From the NCBI GenBank assembly GCA_037127255.1, contig JBANSL010000010.1, positions 29,344,620-29,408,619 of the forward strand: a stretch of DNA of 64,000 nucleotides. The letters run 5' to 3'. The notes beneath the pieces were generated by a model. The model was not told the origin of the DNA, searched no databases, and saw nothing but the letters and a program-made list of their open reading frames with translations. This DNA is from Persicaria tinctoria (lineage: Eukaryota; Streptophyta; Magnoliopsida; Caryophyllales; Polygonaceae). The position numbers and the translations under genes were made by a program. Shown one piece after another: positions 36,978 through 47,203 of the stretch. Numbering within the stretch: the stretch's first letter is position 1; the number at the start of each line of letters is the position of its first letter.

Positions 36978-38063
36978 GTTACAAATTCTTACTTTGTGGG
37001 GTTTCTCTCTCTTAGGAGAGAAACTCCCATTGTGTAACCCAATTGAGAAACCCCATTTGAGAAATCAGCCTTTAATGCCATACTATCCTCTTCAAATCAT
37101 CATCTTCTTGTCCCAATCGACACTGAGCTTGATTGTTTGTGAGTTCCCGTTCTCCGTTCTCTCCATTTCGGTTGCCGATTTGGGGATCGGAGTTCGTTTG
37201 ACTCCCGTCGCTGCCTTTGTTTTGGGGTGATCGGCACCGTCTCGGCCTGATCTTGCCGGTGGGGTGGCCTCTTCTCTCCTCTCCGTCTACCTGGGTGCCT
37301 TGGTACTCCCTCCCTCTCGCTCATGGATTCCTGCATCTAGCGTCATCTCGGTCTCGGGTTTGTGTCTTCGCTTCATCGGCGGCGTCTCCTGGGTCTCCTC
37401 CCTCTCGATCTTCTGATGGTTGCGCCCGGTACCATTTGTCGGTGGATTGGCCGGCTGGCGTTTGGTCCGACGTTTGGATCGGGGTCGATCGTCTGCCTAG
37501 TTGTGTCTCCTGCAAGCTGCCCTCCGATTGTCTTCTGGGCCCGTGTGGCCCGAAGATTGGGCCCGATAGGTTCCTTTGGGCCCAAGGTTTATCCTTGGGC
37601 CCAAAGCAAGAAAAAAAAAAGAAAGAAAAAATCTGGTTTGCATGAGTTGTATTTGGCGGGTTGCTGAGGTGCTTGGTGTTTGAGGTTTTTGGCTCTTGAG
37701 ACTAGCGATTTTTTGAGTGGTGGTTCTTCTTATGTGTCGACGCGCGAGAGGTCGTGGACGTGATCGAAATCTGAAGGCTCGTAGACAGAGTCCAAATCTG
37801 AGGTTTCCACTTAGTTCCCCAGGGATTCCCTGCGTGCCTCTACCAACTGATGTATGAGTTGTGGTCACCGCTCCTGCTCCTTCATTAGTTGTGCTTGTCT
37901 TCGCCGCTAACTTCACCCTTGTATTTTAGTAGTTCGGCCTTTTTATTGTTTTATGTCTTCAGCTTAATTGACGGTTTATCCGTCGCCGATTTATTCGGCC
38001 TATCGACCCACCGGGCCTGTCCGGGGCGTCGAATTCTTACCGAATCAAAAAAAAAAAAAAAAA
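36978..38063 (+). mobile_element. PolyA-tailed retroposon (LINE tail or retrocopy) with 17-bp TSD
   Basis: atagaggagaaaaaaga at 36961-36977 is repeated at 38064-38080. Immediately before the second copy is an 18-A tail (about 38046-38063). These are the hallmarks of target-primed reverse transcription. The 1086-bp body has no recognisable LINE protein; it begins with a small hairpin (ctctctctt-aggagag at about 37006-37020), has a GC-rich middle with long shadow frames and a T/C-rich end. It could be a 5'-truncated LINE, a long SINE or a processed transcript. Confidence 0.85.
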
Positions 38064-38080
38064 ATAGAGGAGAAAAAAGA

Positions 38081-38360
38081 AAGCACGGCGTTTTCGCCTG
38101 AAAAACCCTAACTTTTTGGGGCGTAACATAACCCCCCATTCACCTTTTTCCTCTCTACCCCTGTTTTGTGTTTTGGTTTTCCCTCCTTTCCTCCACTCCC
38201 TTCCCCAAACCCCCAAATCAACTGTGATCCGAATCTTCGTCCTCTGTTTCTTCTCCAACTTCCCCATCTACCCCTCCGCTGTTGTGATTTTTGGAGTAAT
38301 TGATGAGTTCCTGGTGAGGTTCAGTACCGCAGTTGTTTCATCTCTAGGTTTTTTTCGACA
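38081..38360 (+). promoter_or_regulatory. 5' flank / probable 5' UTR of the KRP gene
   Basis: A CT-rich leader-like stretch (ccctaactttttgg, then cctctctacccctg and cctcctttcctccactccc) precedes the start codon at 38361, typical of plant 5' UTRs. The retroposon insertion ends 280 bp before the ATG, so it lies in the core promoter or 5' UTR. No certain TATA box is identified. Confidence 0.5.
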
Positions 38361-40532
38361 ATGGGAAAATACGTCAAGAAGGGGAAGATCACATCCAACG
38401 TGGCCGTCATGGAAGTTCCCCAATCCGCTCTCGGAGTACTGACCCGAGCTAAAACCCTGGCGCTCCAGCAAAACCCCGACTTCTGCTACCTCCAGCTTCG
38501 AAGCCGCCGCCTTGAGAAGCCCCAAGTTCCTCCGCCGTCGCCGCTGAGGAGGACGGAGAAGCTAGAGAAGAGCAAGCAGGGCCCCAAGCTTAGCAGGCAT
38601 GGCGGTTCGAGGATGCGGGTCGAGTCGGTGAACCCCGCCCCAGCTGGTTCTGTTTCGTTTAGCCGGTCGAAGAAGGGAGACGTCGAAGAAAAGGCGGGTG
38701 CTTTTGGCTTACAGGCGTCGTTTGGGGAGAACAATTTGGAGCTTGATGGAGCCGGAAGGTTTGAAATCCTCACCCTTCGAGATTATCATTTCTATTTTTG
38801 AGCCTAATTAATTTCCTAGAGTTTTTGAGTCTTGGTGTTCCAATTTGGGGGGTTTCTAAAATTGGTTCAAATTTTAATTCATGTTTTCTGGTAGCCTATT
38901 TTTTTTCGCGGGGGGGGGGGGGGGGGGGGGGGGTGCATTTTTAGCTCTTTGGTGGTAAAGATACCTTTGAGATTGGGATTATGAGCTTTCACCATTCAGA
39001 AAAGGACATTCCTTGATTCGTTGCCTGGTTCATTTACGTTCCCTTGCCCTTTATCCCCTCAAAAAATGAATACTGAAATCACCACTGTTCTTTTTTTCTT
39101 AATTTATTTGATCAAAAAATATATAACGATTTTTTCAGTTTTGATGCAAACCTGATCTCTCTAATGAGCTAGACTTACAAATTGCTATGAACTTCATATC
39201 CCAATTTTTCAGTTGTCTCTGAGGGTTTGCTTTTGGGATATGAATTCCAACTTTGCAATTCACTCTCTTTAAAAAAAGAGGAAAAAAGAGAAAGTGATGG
39301 TTTGGCTCTTCAATGTAGGCTATGGATAGGGTTGGATCATTCTTCATATCATTTTGAAACATAGGCCTAGACTGCCTAATAGGATCTGAATCTTGTTATG
39401 TGTTATGTGACGTCTCTTTCTCTTAACCATTATGGGCCATAGAGGAATTGTTGATGTTGAGTTTATAGACTTTATGCTATATATCATAAAGTAAAAATTT
39501 GCTCTTGAGAGTAAAGTTTTCTTCTCTTGTTAGTGCAAAGGTTGAGGAGACTTTGTAAAACTAACCGTTTTTACTTGTACATTGTAAAAACTACCCCCGT
39601 TTTGTGTTTTTTTTTTAAGGTTGACTCGACTTATTTATTTTCATAAGCGACTTGTTGTCGCTTGTGAGCCTTGAATTCTGTAACTAAAAGCTACAATTTC
39701 AATTTACTACCTAAGATGGGCTTTATCTGCATTCCGCCAACGTGTGTTAGTGGGGACCAGTGACCATCTAACAGCCTGAAAACTTGAAGGGTATTCTTTT
39801 TTATGATACTTCTTCTAAAAGTGACACATCTTAAAAGTCTCACCCATTAATAATGAGAAGTTACATTCACTTCTGCCATGTGTTGTTAGCATGAGAGCGT
39901 GCAAGTTCTGGACTCCAGTCTAATAGGGATCTTATTATGCAAGAAAGAAATTTAAAGCATGAGCTGCATTTATTTCGTCGATTCTTTTGTCTATGAGAAT
40001 TTAAGATGTGGCATATGAATGCAGAAGTACTCGGGAGAGCACACCTTGTAGCTTGATAAGAGATGTGGGGAGTATTGGAACACCTGGGTCGGCTGTGAGG
40101 TCCACGTGCTCGGGTGCAGTGAACCAAAGAAGAGTCCAAGAGCCTGTACAAAGAAGCACCCCTTCGACATGTGAGATAGAGGAATTCTTTGCCAATGCAG
40201 GGAGGCAGGAGCAGCAGCAGTTTATGGATAAGTATGTAACACTTCTTTTTTCATTTTTTTTGGGTTACAAGCAAGGATTTTTCAGCTTCGGGAAAAGTAG
40301 TGAGGATTATTAAGGTATAGAATGATATATGCTTATTGAGCTTCCACAACTCTGGCTTCTTTTGCGCCTTTTCTAGTTTAGTGGTTTAGTGGTTTTCAGC
40401 TTCTTTAGCCAAGAAATATATTTAATTTTCTTTCATTGACAAGACACCTCACTTGAATGCAGGTACAACTTTGATATTTTTAAAGATTTATCGCTCCCGG
40501 GACGTTTTGAATGGGTAAGAGTAGATCCATAA
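38361..40532 (+). CDS. KRP: KRP/ICK cyclin-dependent kinase inhibitor, three exons (224 aa)
   Basis: Exons 38361-38758, 40025-40231 and 40463-40532 join in frame (675 nt). Both introns are GT-AG and both junctions split a codon after its second base. The protein starts [19 protein letters not shown], then [14 protein letters not shown] (residues 23-36) and [12 protein letters not shown] (about 45-56), motifs of the Arabidopsis KRP3/4/5 group. Exon 2 gives ESTPCSLIR (137-145) and [21 protein letters not shown] (182-202, continuing into exon 3). Exon 3 gives the conserved C-terminus YNFD...[12 protein letters not shown]. In this family the C-terminal 40 residues bind the CDK and the D-type cyclin, and the protein restrains the cell cycle in the nucleus. 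The length is normal. No lesion is seen, so it is probably functional. A retroposon sits just upstream. Which KRP paralogue it is remains uncertain. Confidence 0.93.
38759..40024 (+). other. KRP intron 1, with 24-bp poly-G run
   Basis: 1266 bp, donor aag|gtttga and acceptor atgcag|aa. It contains a run of 24 G at 38910-38933, capable of G-quadruplex formation on the transcript strand. No transposon with clear ends is seen in it. Confidence 0.85.
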
Positions 40533-41965
40533 GGTTGCTGCACTCTTTGGTCTTGAACTTAGAGGACTGACATGAACAGCTACAATTGTAACCCTGTGGA
40601 GATTCAGTGAAACATCATCTGATCTGTAATATAAGACTTGAGTAAAAAAAGAACCTCCCGACTAATTATACCCTGACTAATAGCCAGAACAAGGATCTCC
40701 CGAGAGACCTGAGTTTGATCAGTCAGATATAAGACTGAAGAATTTAGATCAGATTAGTAGTAGGATTTTCTGTTGGTTACACCATTGGAATCTGTTCATG
40801 GCATAGTTTAAAAATAGTTAATGTGAAGCTGCTGATATTGCATATCTATCTTTATTGTTTATACTTCTTGTGAAATAGGTTGGATGGTCCCACCTTGGAC
40901 TCTTTCTTTCAGGTTTTCGACTTTGGGGCTTTGCCATTTCACCTAATCTCTCAACTTTGGCTTGTTAGCTGTTCTTCTGTGGTGGGTTTTGGCCCATTTC
41001 TGTACTAGATAACAAGACATTCATCTTACATACATAACAAGTCCAAATTTCTGATGCTGAATTGATGATGCCCACCAGTACAAAATCTATGGTAAGATTG
41101 TAATGACAGGGCATCTGCCCCAAAGCTTTGGCTCATTATGCAGATGGTGACCGTTTCTCCCTCACGGGCTCACATTTGCCTCCGATAAGTGATTCAGGTT
41201 TACTTTGTATGTATTCTCAATTTTCCAAGCAGGTGATAAACTTTATCAGATAAAGTCACCCTTTATTACACTTCATTAAATCTAGCTGTTAATAAGTACT
41301 TTGATAATACCTAACTGTCCACATTCATATACTTTTGCGGGGCATTTCTACTCGAGGAAGATTATCTGCTTGTCGGTTTGTTGAGGTGCTCGTACTATCA
41401 AGAAGCTTAGGCTATGGAAATGAACCAAAATGAGTATGTCATCGAGATATATAGAAGGTGAATGTGACCTTTTCTGGAGCGTGAGAGATCAAAGGAAGTG
41501 TGCATTTATTGAATATGGGAGAGAGGTAAGAAGGAATTGCAATTGAAGAATAGGTAGAAGGGTGGGTGAGGATGAGGGTGAGAAAGCAAACAAATGAGTA
41601 CCTCCTTGGTTTCAGGCCATGAGCTGAATGAACAAGGGACTGATGAAAGGGAGACTGGTGAAGATTGAAGTGGCCCTGAATCCCCTGATACGTTTCTGAA
41701 TGCCTCTGGCTCTGTTTATTTAAATGATTGATTAACTGTGCAGGTTTAATCTGGGGGGTTTCAGTACAGTCATTCACATGGGGTCATATGCACTGGGTTT
41801 TTGCAACTGGCTTAATTCGTACTCACCAATCCTGCATGCGGTTTCTGTGATTGTTTTCAATGTTGGTGGGTCTAAAACGACAAAGAAAGGATGTCATCCT
41901 GGATTCCTGGATATCTAATTACACATCACAAAAGGAGAGTCCCCTGTTTTTAAGCCTATGCAGTA
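40533..41965 (+). other. KRP 3' flank and intergenic sequence
   Basis: The first few hundred bases are probably 3' UTR. I see no further gene, RNA or transposon with clear ends; frames on the - strand at 41439-41777 look fortuitous. Confidence 0.5.
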
Positions 41966-41973
41966 CTTGAAGA

Positions 41974-43046
41974 CAGTGGCGGTCGCAGGATCCTCCGAAA
42001 GGTGGGGCGAAATTTTCTAGCGTGTACTGAGATATTGAATAAACTCCTTTACCTAAGCTATGATTTTCAACTTAGCAGTGGATTATAGAAAAGTAGACTT
42101 ACATTTGCTTTGTTGCTATAATAGTTGTTTCTCGTCATTCATTGAAAATTCAGGCATTTGTCATATTTAAGAGTGTAAACTTATCGAAATTCAATCATGT
42201 TAAATTCAAGGTTTTTGCATATTAGCTAGGATTGTAAACTCACTAACTTTATAATATCTTTTGGTTCCCAAAGAAATGATAGAAATTGTGATTTGAATAT
42301 GTAGGTTACGAAAATACAAATATTGCATAAAGCTTCACAAATTCAATTCACAAACCCCAAATTCAATTCATAAATTTCATTCTCAAAATCACATACACAA
42401 TAATTAAAACACAAAATTTATTCTCAAAATTAAAACTCTAATGAAAATTTCACTAAATTTATTCTCATAATCAAATCATAATTTCACCAATTTTATGGGG
42501 TTTAATTAGTTTATAGCTAGATAATTTGTATATAGTAGAGAGCTCGAGAAGTGGGAACATAATTAAATAAGGGGGTAGAAACATAGAGGGTAGGTGCAAG
42601 TTGAACAAAGAATAAAAAAAAAACTTTTTTGAGGGATGCGAATTTTTTGTTTTAAAAAAGAGGTTAATTTCACCAATTTTATGGGGTTTAATTAGTTATA
42701 GCTAGATAATTTGTATATAATAGAAAAAGTCGGGAAGTGGGAATATAATTAAATAAGGGGTAGAAACAAAGAAAGTGAGATGTAAGTTGAACAAATAATA
42801 AAAAAGCTATTTTTAGGGAGGTGAAATTTGTTTTAAAAAATGAGGTTAGTGGGACTTGAACCCCCAACCTTTGGTCTAACATTAATTTCCTTCCTTCCCA
42901 CCAACCAACTAAACAAAGTAGACTAATTAATTCTATATTCATCATAGTTTTACTTATTACAACACTTCTATATATATATAAATTATTTTTTATTTTTTTT
43001 CCAAACCCCGGGACACGTGGGTCGAAGGGTGGGGCGGGCGCCCCTG
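41974..43046. mobile_element. Non-autonomous hAT element (1073 bp) with 8-bp TSD
   Basis: cttgaaga at 41966-41973 and 43047-43054. The ends are cagtggcggtcgcagg on the left and, reverse complemented, caggggcgcccgcccc on the right, fitting the hAT rule (8-bp TSD, CAGNG termini). No transposase. The interior is AT-rich and includes a 185-bp tandem duplication. Confidence 0.88.
42479..42848. repeat. Two-unit ~185-bp tandem duplication in hAT element
   Basis: Both units contain atttcaccaattttatgggg, ctagataatttgtatata, aattaaataaggggt and ttgaacaaa; units start at about 42480 and 42666. They have diverged by substitutions and small indels. Confidence 0.85.
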
Positions 43047-43054
43047 CTTGAAGA

Positions 43055-44019
43055 TGGATACTTGAATGAATGTTTAAGAGAGGGGAAAAAATTAACTTTC
43101 TAAACAACTAAAATGCCCTTTTCTTCTCTTGATTCAAGTTGTGGAAGTGTGGAATCATTTTGGGTGTTTGGATCAAATTTTAGTCTAGGAAAGATTGTGG
43201 TTGTGTGCTTCCTGATGAGTGATGATCCCTTCCTTTTCACTTTTCGACGGTCCTAGGATTGGTATTGTGTAACCCTTCTCCAAGTTCATTTTAGCCACCT
43301 CCGATTGTCTCTCTTTTGTTTTAACTATTCGTATTAATGATTCTTTTGTTAGGTTGAGGACTATTGACTATGTCGGTATCAGGGATGGATGGAGGGGTGG
43401 ATTGAGTTTTAATGATTTATTGGAGTCCACCATGTCTTCTAATTTTTCAATATCTAACTATCTATTAATATTACTAATTCTGTTTGCATTTTGTTGACAG
43501 AAATCTTTCTCTTTTCTTATTGGTTGGTTATATTGACGGAAATCTTTGATATATATTTCCTTTTTTATTTTGATTGCAATAGTCTCCTTAATCGTCTACC
43601 TACATTGAGTTGGATTGTCTACCTACAATGAATATTTATTACATAATATCGTACTATTAAAAATATGAAAATACGCATAATAAAATATTCTCTTACCTCA
43701 TATCATGCATTATTAACTGAATAATCTCTCAAATCTAGTGCCTTCAAGGTACGAGTATTACACTAGTAATTTACAAAAATGATAAGTAGACATTATGTCT
43801 CAGGTTCGATTCTCCCCTCAACTACTTTTACATTTATGTTTGTTTTTCCATTATTATTTTATTTTTCTATTAGATGCCCATCTTAATTCTATCTATTTTC
43901 CTTCTTTATTTTGCATTTAATTAACCTTCCCTTCATTTATTTTGCATTTAATGAAATTTAAATTTTTCATAAAAAATAATCTTGTACCTAATTTGTACCA
44001 TTATTTAGCAAATTTTATA
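43055..44019. other. AT-rich intergenic sequence
   Basis: No gene seen. A possible Helitron-like terminus (ccttcaagg hairpin followed 12 nt later by CTAG-T, 43762-43766) has no identifiable partner. Confidence 0.4.
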
Positions 44020-44047
44020 TTTTAATAAGGAAAAATGACTAAAAATA

Positions 44048-46067
44048 GAATTTTTTTTTAAATTAGTCAAAAAATTAAAACAATTTGGGAAATAGCCAAA
44101 CAACCAAAGTATTTTGAAAAATAGCCAAAACACCCCTAAGTCGCGGTTTAAAACAGCGACTCTACCCCAAATTGAAAAAAAAATTAAAATAATAAAGTCG
44201 TTGTTATAAACTGCGACTTAAATTTTTATATTTTTTTATACTATTATTTGATAATTTATATATTTAAAATGTGTAAAAAAAATAAAGATGCAGAGTCGAT
44301 GTTTGCTTTTTTACGTAAAAAAAATGAAACTACAATAACGACTCTTCTTTTTTACGTAAAAAAAAATGAAACTGAGATACTCAATTCCTTATCAAAGAAA
44401 AAGAGAGGAGGTTGTTAGAATGTGGTTGTCCCACATCGGTTATATAGAGAATACTTAAACAACATATAAGGTTGATAAACTACTCCTCTCATTGCCAATT
44501 GGTTTTGAGATGGAACCCCGTTCGGGTTTATGTGTTGTTCGAGTCTCCCGTATGTGAGCCCGCACACACGACCTCCCTCTAGCTTGTCTTAACCCCACCG
44601 GGCCCAGCCGACTTTAACATGGTATCAGAGCCGAGGTTCGGCTAGGTGCGGTGTGGTTTGGATTCCTGGTCTAATTGGTTGGCCGGCCTTAAGGCTTATG
44701 TCGTCAAGTGCAACTGGCAATAATGTGTGGCCAGACATTTGCACTTGAGGGGGGGTGTGTTGAGAATATGATGTGGGTAAAGATCCCACATTGATTATAA
44801 AATGAATCCAAGCCTTGCATATAAGCTGGTGGGCTACCCCACCTAACACCAATTGGTTTTAGGATGGAACCCTACTCGGCTTGTGTGCTCGGCTTGGTTG
44901 GCGCGTGTGCGCTTGGCGTGCGTGGCCCCCCCACGTCGGATGACCCACCGTGGTTTAACATGATATCAGAGTCAGGTTCGACTAGTTGTGGTATGGGCTT
45001 CGAATTACTGGGGTTGCTTGCCTTGTTGACATATCGCGAGCATTGGTTCCCATTTAAGCGCATGTAACAAGTGCAACTTGTTGGCTAAAAATGTCGTTGC
45101 ACTTGAGGGGGCGTGTAGGAATGTGGTTGTCCCACATCGGTTATATAGAGAATGTTTGAACAACATATAAGATTGAAGGGCTACTCCTCTCATTGTCAAT
45201 TGATTTTGATATGGAACCCCGTTCGGGTTTATGTGTTGTTCGAATCTCCCGTATGTGGGCCCGCACATACGACCTCCCTCCAGCTTGTCTTTGACCCCAC
45301 CAGGCCCAGCTGACTTTAACATGGTATCAGAGGCATTGGTTCCCATTTAAGCGCATGTGGCAAGTGCAACTTGTTGGCAAAAAATGTCGTTGGACATGAG
45401 GGGGCGTGTTGGAATGTGGTTGTCCCACGTCGGTTATATAGAGAATATTTGAACAACATATAAGGTTGATGAGCTACTCCTCTCATTGTCAATTGGTTTT
45501 TAGATGGAACCCCGTTCGGGTTTATGTGTTGTTCGAGTCTCCCGTATGTGAGACCGCACACACGAACCTCCCTCCAGCTTGTCTTGACCCCACCGGGCCC
45601 AGCCGACTTTAACAGAGATTGCCACAAAAAAATGGGAAAAAGAGGAGGGAGAGAGAACGATGTGAGAGAGTGGGTGGGGGGGGGGGGGGGGAGAGTGTGT
45701 GCAGAGTGTGTCAGATGGAAAGAGAGAGATGAGAGTGTGGGTGAGAGCCTGAGAGATGAGTGATTTTGTGAGGCTGTACAACCTATACTAGAACCGCTGT
45801 TTAAAACAGTGGTTATATTTTTTATTTTTATTTTTTATGTTTTCTTACTTTTTCTTAGGTAAATAAATATTTAAAAAATAAAAAATATCCTTATGTCGCT
45901 GTTATAAACAGCGATTTCAATATTTTAATATATTTTTTTTCAATTTGGGGTAGAGTCGCTGTTTTAAACCGCGACTTAGGGGTGTTTTGGTTATTTTCCA
46001 AAATACTTTGATTGTTTGGCTATTTCCCAAATTTTTTTAATTTTTTGACTAATTTGAAAAAAAAATC
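44048..46067. mobile_element. Inner MULE-like element with 9-bp TSD
   Basis: ctaaaaata at 44039-44047 and 46068-46076. The TIRs of about 170 bp start GAATTTTTTTTTAAATTAGT (left) and GATTTTTTTTTCAAATTAGT (right, reverse complement) and include aagtcgcggtttaaaacagc on both sides. It inserted 19 bp inside the left end of the outer element. The interior is mostly a tandem TRIM array. Confidence 0.9.
44413..45614 (+). mobile_element. Tandem TRIM array: four LTRs, three interiors
   Basis: LTRs lie at 44413-44619, 44758-44960, 45114-45321 and 45407-45614 (about 203-208 bp each), all TGT...AACA and each except the last followed by a PBS-like tggtatcagag or tgatatcagag. Interiors of 85-153 bp end in a G-rich tract (tgagggggcgtg). 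The second LTR is a divergent variant (gatcccacattgattataaa). Flanks gaggt and gagat differ by one base and are the likely TSD. Such arrays arise by LTR-LTR recombination. No coding capacity. Confidence 0.9.
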
Positions 46068-46076
46068 CTAAAAATA

Positions 46077-47164
46077 ATACAAACTATCAACTATGAACTA
46101 AAAATAATACAAACTTTAGAAATTATTAAGCTTTATACCAACTATCATCTAATAAACCAATTTTGATATGGACAATTTCTCCGTGAAAAATTCCGGCAAT
46201 GATGCTGACATGGCAACCCCAGAAAAAAAATCCGGACTCAAAATGTAATTAATAACCAATTTAGGGAGAAAATATAAAATTAAGAAAAGATACATAAACA
46301 CAAACTCCATTACTGTTCATCTTCCTCGTTGAGAAATAGTTGACTCTCCGGCCATGGCGGAACGATCGACAACGAAAACTTCACCATCACCATCGCACCC
46401 AAGAAAGCACACCACTAATCCGTCGCTACCAGCCTGCCACAAATAGTGCCCAAAACACCACCAAAAACCTCCCAGATTCGAGACCATGATGGTCAGGAGG
46501 AGCCCGTTACATATGCGCGAATGAGGAGCTCCATCAATTGTCGTTGCCTGGTGAATCCCGAGCCCCACAAACGCAATTAGAGGCGAGGCCAACAGACGGG
46601 ATTGGTTTCACATACCTTTGCACAATCGTGAACCTAAATCGTTCCAATCCCCCAAATCCAACAAATTCAAGCATCTAATCAACAAATTGAATGAGGGCTA
46701 ACTATAATTTCAGAGTCTAGTTCATATTTAAGCCAATTTGTACGCATAATATCGACAAAACAATGTGAAATTTGAGATCTAGTTTTGAATTTGAAAAACC
46801 CTAAAAATATAAACTTCAAAATTCGAGTGAGAACCATTTCAATGATAAACTTTTACTACCTAGCGGTTTATGAAGAAAATACCTAGCAAGTACTTAACCG
46901 CACTTGTTCATAAATCATGATCAAGAACATCAATGAAATTTTGCAGTGTCCGTACTCCATAGAGCACAATCAGTTGCAGAGAAGAGAAAAATGGAAAGAA
47001 CATTTTATAATTTCTCTCAAATTTATTGTTAATTACATTTTAAGGCCGAAATGTTTTCCTAGTTGCCACATCAGCATCATTGCCGGAATTTTGTCTGGAA
47101 AAATGGTCTATATCAAAATTGGTTTATTAGATGATAGTTGGTATTAATCTTAGTAATTTCTAAA
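46077..47164. other. Interior and TIRs of outer MULE-like element
   Basis: No transposase. The inverted ends include tttataccaactatcatcta (46131) against tagatgatagttggtattaa (47127), and caatgatgctgacatggcaa (46197) against its near-complement at about 47070. A CAC/CCA-rich middle at about 46330-46610 may be captured host sequence, not recognised. Confidence 0.6.
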
Positions 47165-47203
47165 GTTCGTATTTTTTTTGATAAGGTAAAGATTTGGATG
47201 GGG

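Noticed and set aside
37100..37916. Several 70-140 codon overlapping frames in the GC-rich retroposon
   Set aside because: Frames overlap on both strands with basic or Ser-rich composition and no motif; typical of GC-rich shadow frames.
42843..42890. tRNA-like word (gggacttgaaccccc) suggesting a tRNA or SINE
   Set aside because: Only a B-box-like word is present; no A box, cloverleaf or A tail, and it lies within a hAT element with defined ends.
46317..46592. 91-codon - strand frame in the outer MULE as a captured gene
   Set aside because: No intron, motif or homologue recognised; too short to support on its own.
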